Below are positions 62,613 to 64,000 of a stretch of 64,000 bases of DNA, piece by piece. Position numbers and translations under genes: made by a program. The DNA is from SIG307 sp964545045. Its GTDB lineage: Bacteria; Bacillota; Clostridia; Lachnospirales; Lachnospiraceae. The stretch's first letter is position 1. Each line of letters starts with the position of its first letter. The notes beneath the pieces are model-generated. The model did not search any database, had not been told where the DNA came from, and saw nothing but the letters and a program-made list of their open reading frames with translations. The DNA is taken from positions 55,829 to 119,828 of the forward strand of contig CAZJEN010000004.1 in assembly GCA_964545045.1 (NCBI GenBank), in the 5' to 3' direction.

Positions 62613-63530
62613 ATGGATAGAGAACTTTTTGTAGGCTATTATTCTATTTATGAGGATATTATAAAAAGGATAGGACAAGTAAAATATGAGTATATGGAAA
62701 ATGATTGTTACTTTGCACAATACATGGAACAGTATATGAATGGAGATATTAGTGAATCGCAAAAAGTATATTGGAAAGAATTATTATTGAGAACTCATTT
62801 TACGGTAGTTGCGAGTTTAATTAGGTCAAAGAAATGGATATATGGTGTAATAATTGGTATGGAAGCAAACAACTTGATGATATTTTCTTCGTCGCTTCGA
62901 GGATATCTTGAATCGGTTGTGGATACTTATTACTCATTACAATCCATTCCAACAGCATTTTCGCTTAATTATAAGAATATAAAAGCTGCATTGGATGGAG
63001 AATTAAATCAACTGTTTGTTTCAGATGAAATAGAAAGTAAGTTGATACACTTTCAATATGCACTAAAAGATAAGAAACAACCGAAAAACAAGCAAGCGCT
63101 CACAAATACAGATTACATTAAAAATTTTGATTTAGAGGAAATAGGAATCAAGCAATTATATTCTGAATTGTGTGAAGTAACACATCCTGCATCGAAGTCA
63201 GTAAATTGCTTTTCTAAAGAAATAGTAGTTTCGGAAACACATTCATATAGTATTATAGATGAAAAATGTGATGAGGACTATATTGAAAAAATATTAGAGA
63301 CATATATGGAACAAATAAAGCAATTAATGAAAATAGATATTTCGTTGAATGGACTTATTTTAAAGGTTATTAATTTGTTTGAGTATGAGGAAGTATATAC
63401 AAAGGATATTGATGAAAGTATATTTGCAAATTTGATAAACGATAAAAGCTGGAATGAGATTCTTGAAATGGTGGAAAAGGGTGAAGAGTATTTAACAGAG
63501 CATGGTTTAGAAAAAGTGGTGCTGTGCTAA
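62613..63530 (+). CDS. Helical protein of unknown function (possibly DUF5677/HEPN-like)
   Basis: A 305-residue, almost entirely helical, AT-rich protein. SSLRGYLESVVDTYYSL followed by YSELCEVTHPASKS resembles the R..xE...Y and Y..L....H pattern of DUF5677-type or HEPN-like proteins found in accessory regions; this is a weak resemblance. It lies alone behind a terminator and its own extended -10 promoter, in the same direction as the other accessory genes. AAAAGGAG precedes the ATG. Confidence 0.55.
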   Translation: MDRELFVGYYSIYEDIIKRIGQVKYEYMENDCYFAQYMEQYMNGDISESQKVYWKELLLRTHFTVVASLIRSKKWIYGVIIGMEANNLMIFSSSLRGYLESVVDTYYSLQSIPTAFSLNYKNIKAALDGELNQLFVSDEIESKLIHFQYALKDKKQPKNKQALTNTDYIKNFDLEEIGIKQLYSELCEVTHPASKSVNCFSKEIVVSETHSYSIIDEKCDEDYIEKILETYMEQIKQLMKIDISLNGLILKVINLFEYEEVYTKDIDESIFANLINDKSWNEILEMVEKGEEYLTEHGLEKVVLC

Positions 63531-63632
63531 GGGTACAATGATACTGCAAAAAAACATAAGTACAAGTTGATGTGATTAAACTATTTCTGATTTAGAGGAG
63601 AAGTTGATTCTAAGATGAATAGTCAATGTGAG

Positions 63633-63670
63633 AGCCTATTCGCATAATTACGTGCGAATGGGCTTTTTCT
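63633..63670 (+). terminator. Terminator ending the accessory block
   Basis: AGCCTATTCGCA (63633-63644) pairs with TGCGAATGGGCT (63653-63664), then five Ts. The gap 63531-63875 also shows a TATAAT at 63759-63764, possibly the -10 for the ORF that follows. Confidence 0.88.
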
Positions 63671-63875
63671 ATAACAAGGTGATTTACAGTAGAATGCTAG
63701 ACTAAAAGGAGTGAACTAATAGATAAGACAGAATTGTAACATTGCCACAAATAGAAAGTATAATTAAGTATTTGACAAGAATGGAATACGTCTTCTCTAA
63801 GAAGCATGATGACGTGATAATCTACTTTCAAAGATATAAAAGCGTAAAACTTTTTTGAAAGGAGGTGTGAAAAAA

Positions 63876-63995
63876 ATGGAAAGACTCATGGAGAAGTATC
63901 CGGAATACGTAGACCGATTAAAGTACGGCGTTATTCCGGAAGAAGTGGAATGCGGTGGAAATGTGATACTCGTTTGTGATACCATATGCATATGA
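63876..63995 (+). CDS. 39-residue small ORF with very strong ribosome site
   Basis: MERLMEKYPEYVDRLKYGVI, then PEEVECGGNVILVCDTICI. AAAGGAGGTG lies 8 bases before the ATG, better than most genes here, and codon use (CCG GAA, GGC) matches the core genome rather than the AT-rich block before it. The C-terminus is hydrophobic with three cysteines. No family recognised. It could be a leader peptide, a small regulatory or modified peptide, or the start of a gene that continues past the window by frameshift. Confidence 0.5.
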   Translation: MERLMEKYPEYVDRLKYGVIPEEVECGGNVILVCDTICI

Positions 63996-64000
63996 GAAGG

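Noticed and set aside
62571..62762. A 63-residue minus-strand frame over the start of the helical protein gene
   Set aside because: Shadow frame in AT-rich sequence with no ribosome site.

Overview
The window reads as chromosome of a low-to-mid GC, endospore-forming Clostridia bacterium, most likely Lachnospiraceae. Supporting signs are strong AGGAGG ribosome sites, frequent TTG/GTG starts, sigma-A promoters with 16-18 base spacers, a T-box leader, a two-OB-fold SSB-like protein beside a canonical ssb, and sporulation-type proteins (a YtvI-like AI-2E protein, a degenerate LytM protein like SpoIIQ, a Csp-like pseudoprotease). No rRNA, tRNA, CRISPR array or transposase gene was seen. Functions are assigned from motifs read by eye.

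Layout. 1-5.3 kb: end of an AI-2E/YtvI gene, a Panacea-domain protein, a membrane-anchored MerR regulator, typA on the minus strand, an SSB-like gene. 5.4-11.4 kb: complete oligopeptide importer oppBCDF-oppA. 11.4-11.9 kb: a long imperfect inverted repeat with a conserved core (element A). 11.9-15.4 kb: lipoprotein, NAD-dependent epimerase, GH5 glycanase lipoprotein. 15.6-18.8 kb: purM, purN, purD, with a GC-rich hairpin array between purM and purN. 18.9-25 kb: small lipoprotein, an EAL c-di-GMP phosphodiesterase fused to a beta-helix-like tail, and a tldD/pmbA-like pair. 25.1-28.3 kb: T-box, AIR-synthase-like gene, Lrp/AsnC regulator, class I aminotransferase. 28.3-30.9 kb: a small hypothetical gene, then hicA, hicB and a CARF-DUF1887 (Card1/Can2-type) nuclease in one apparent operon without CRISPR. 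30.9-37.1 kb: Csp-like pseudoprotease, response regulator, zinc-ribbon protein, hisC, queH, SpoIIQ-like protein. 37.1-37.7 kb: a probable structured RNA followed by element B, a second copy of the element A architecture. 37.8-46.9 kb: Ig-like surface protein, cytidylate-kinase-like enzyme, a four-gene MacB-type ABC system, a soluble HD-GYP phosphodiesterase. 46.9-57.4 kb: secreted subtilase, FliD-like protein, asnB, an ExbB/ExbD-like motor cluster next to an NlpC/P60 hydrolase, a membrane HD-GYP. 57.4-58.7 kb: rpsF-ssb-rpsR. 58.7-63.7 kb: an AT-rich accessory block of four unfamiliar genes (a P-loop ATPase with an S1-like tail, a cytosolic/membrane pair, a helical protein). The last bases hold a 39-codon ORF.

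Themes. Three c-di-GMP-degrading enzymes lie in 38 kb. Surface and envelope functions dominate. The most unusual items are the two inverted-repeat elements, whose stems differ in sequence but keep pairing, the HicAB-CARF nuclease operon, and the AT-rich block behind rpsR.
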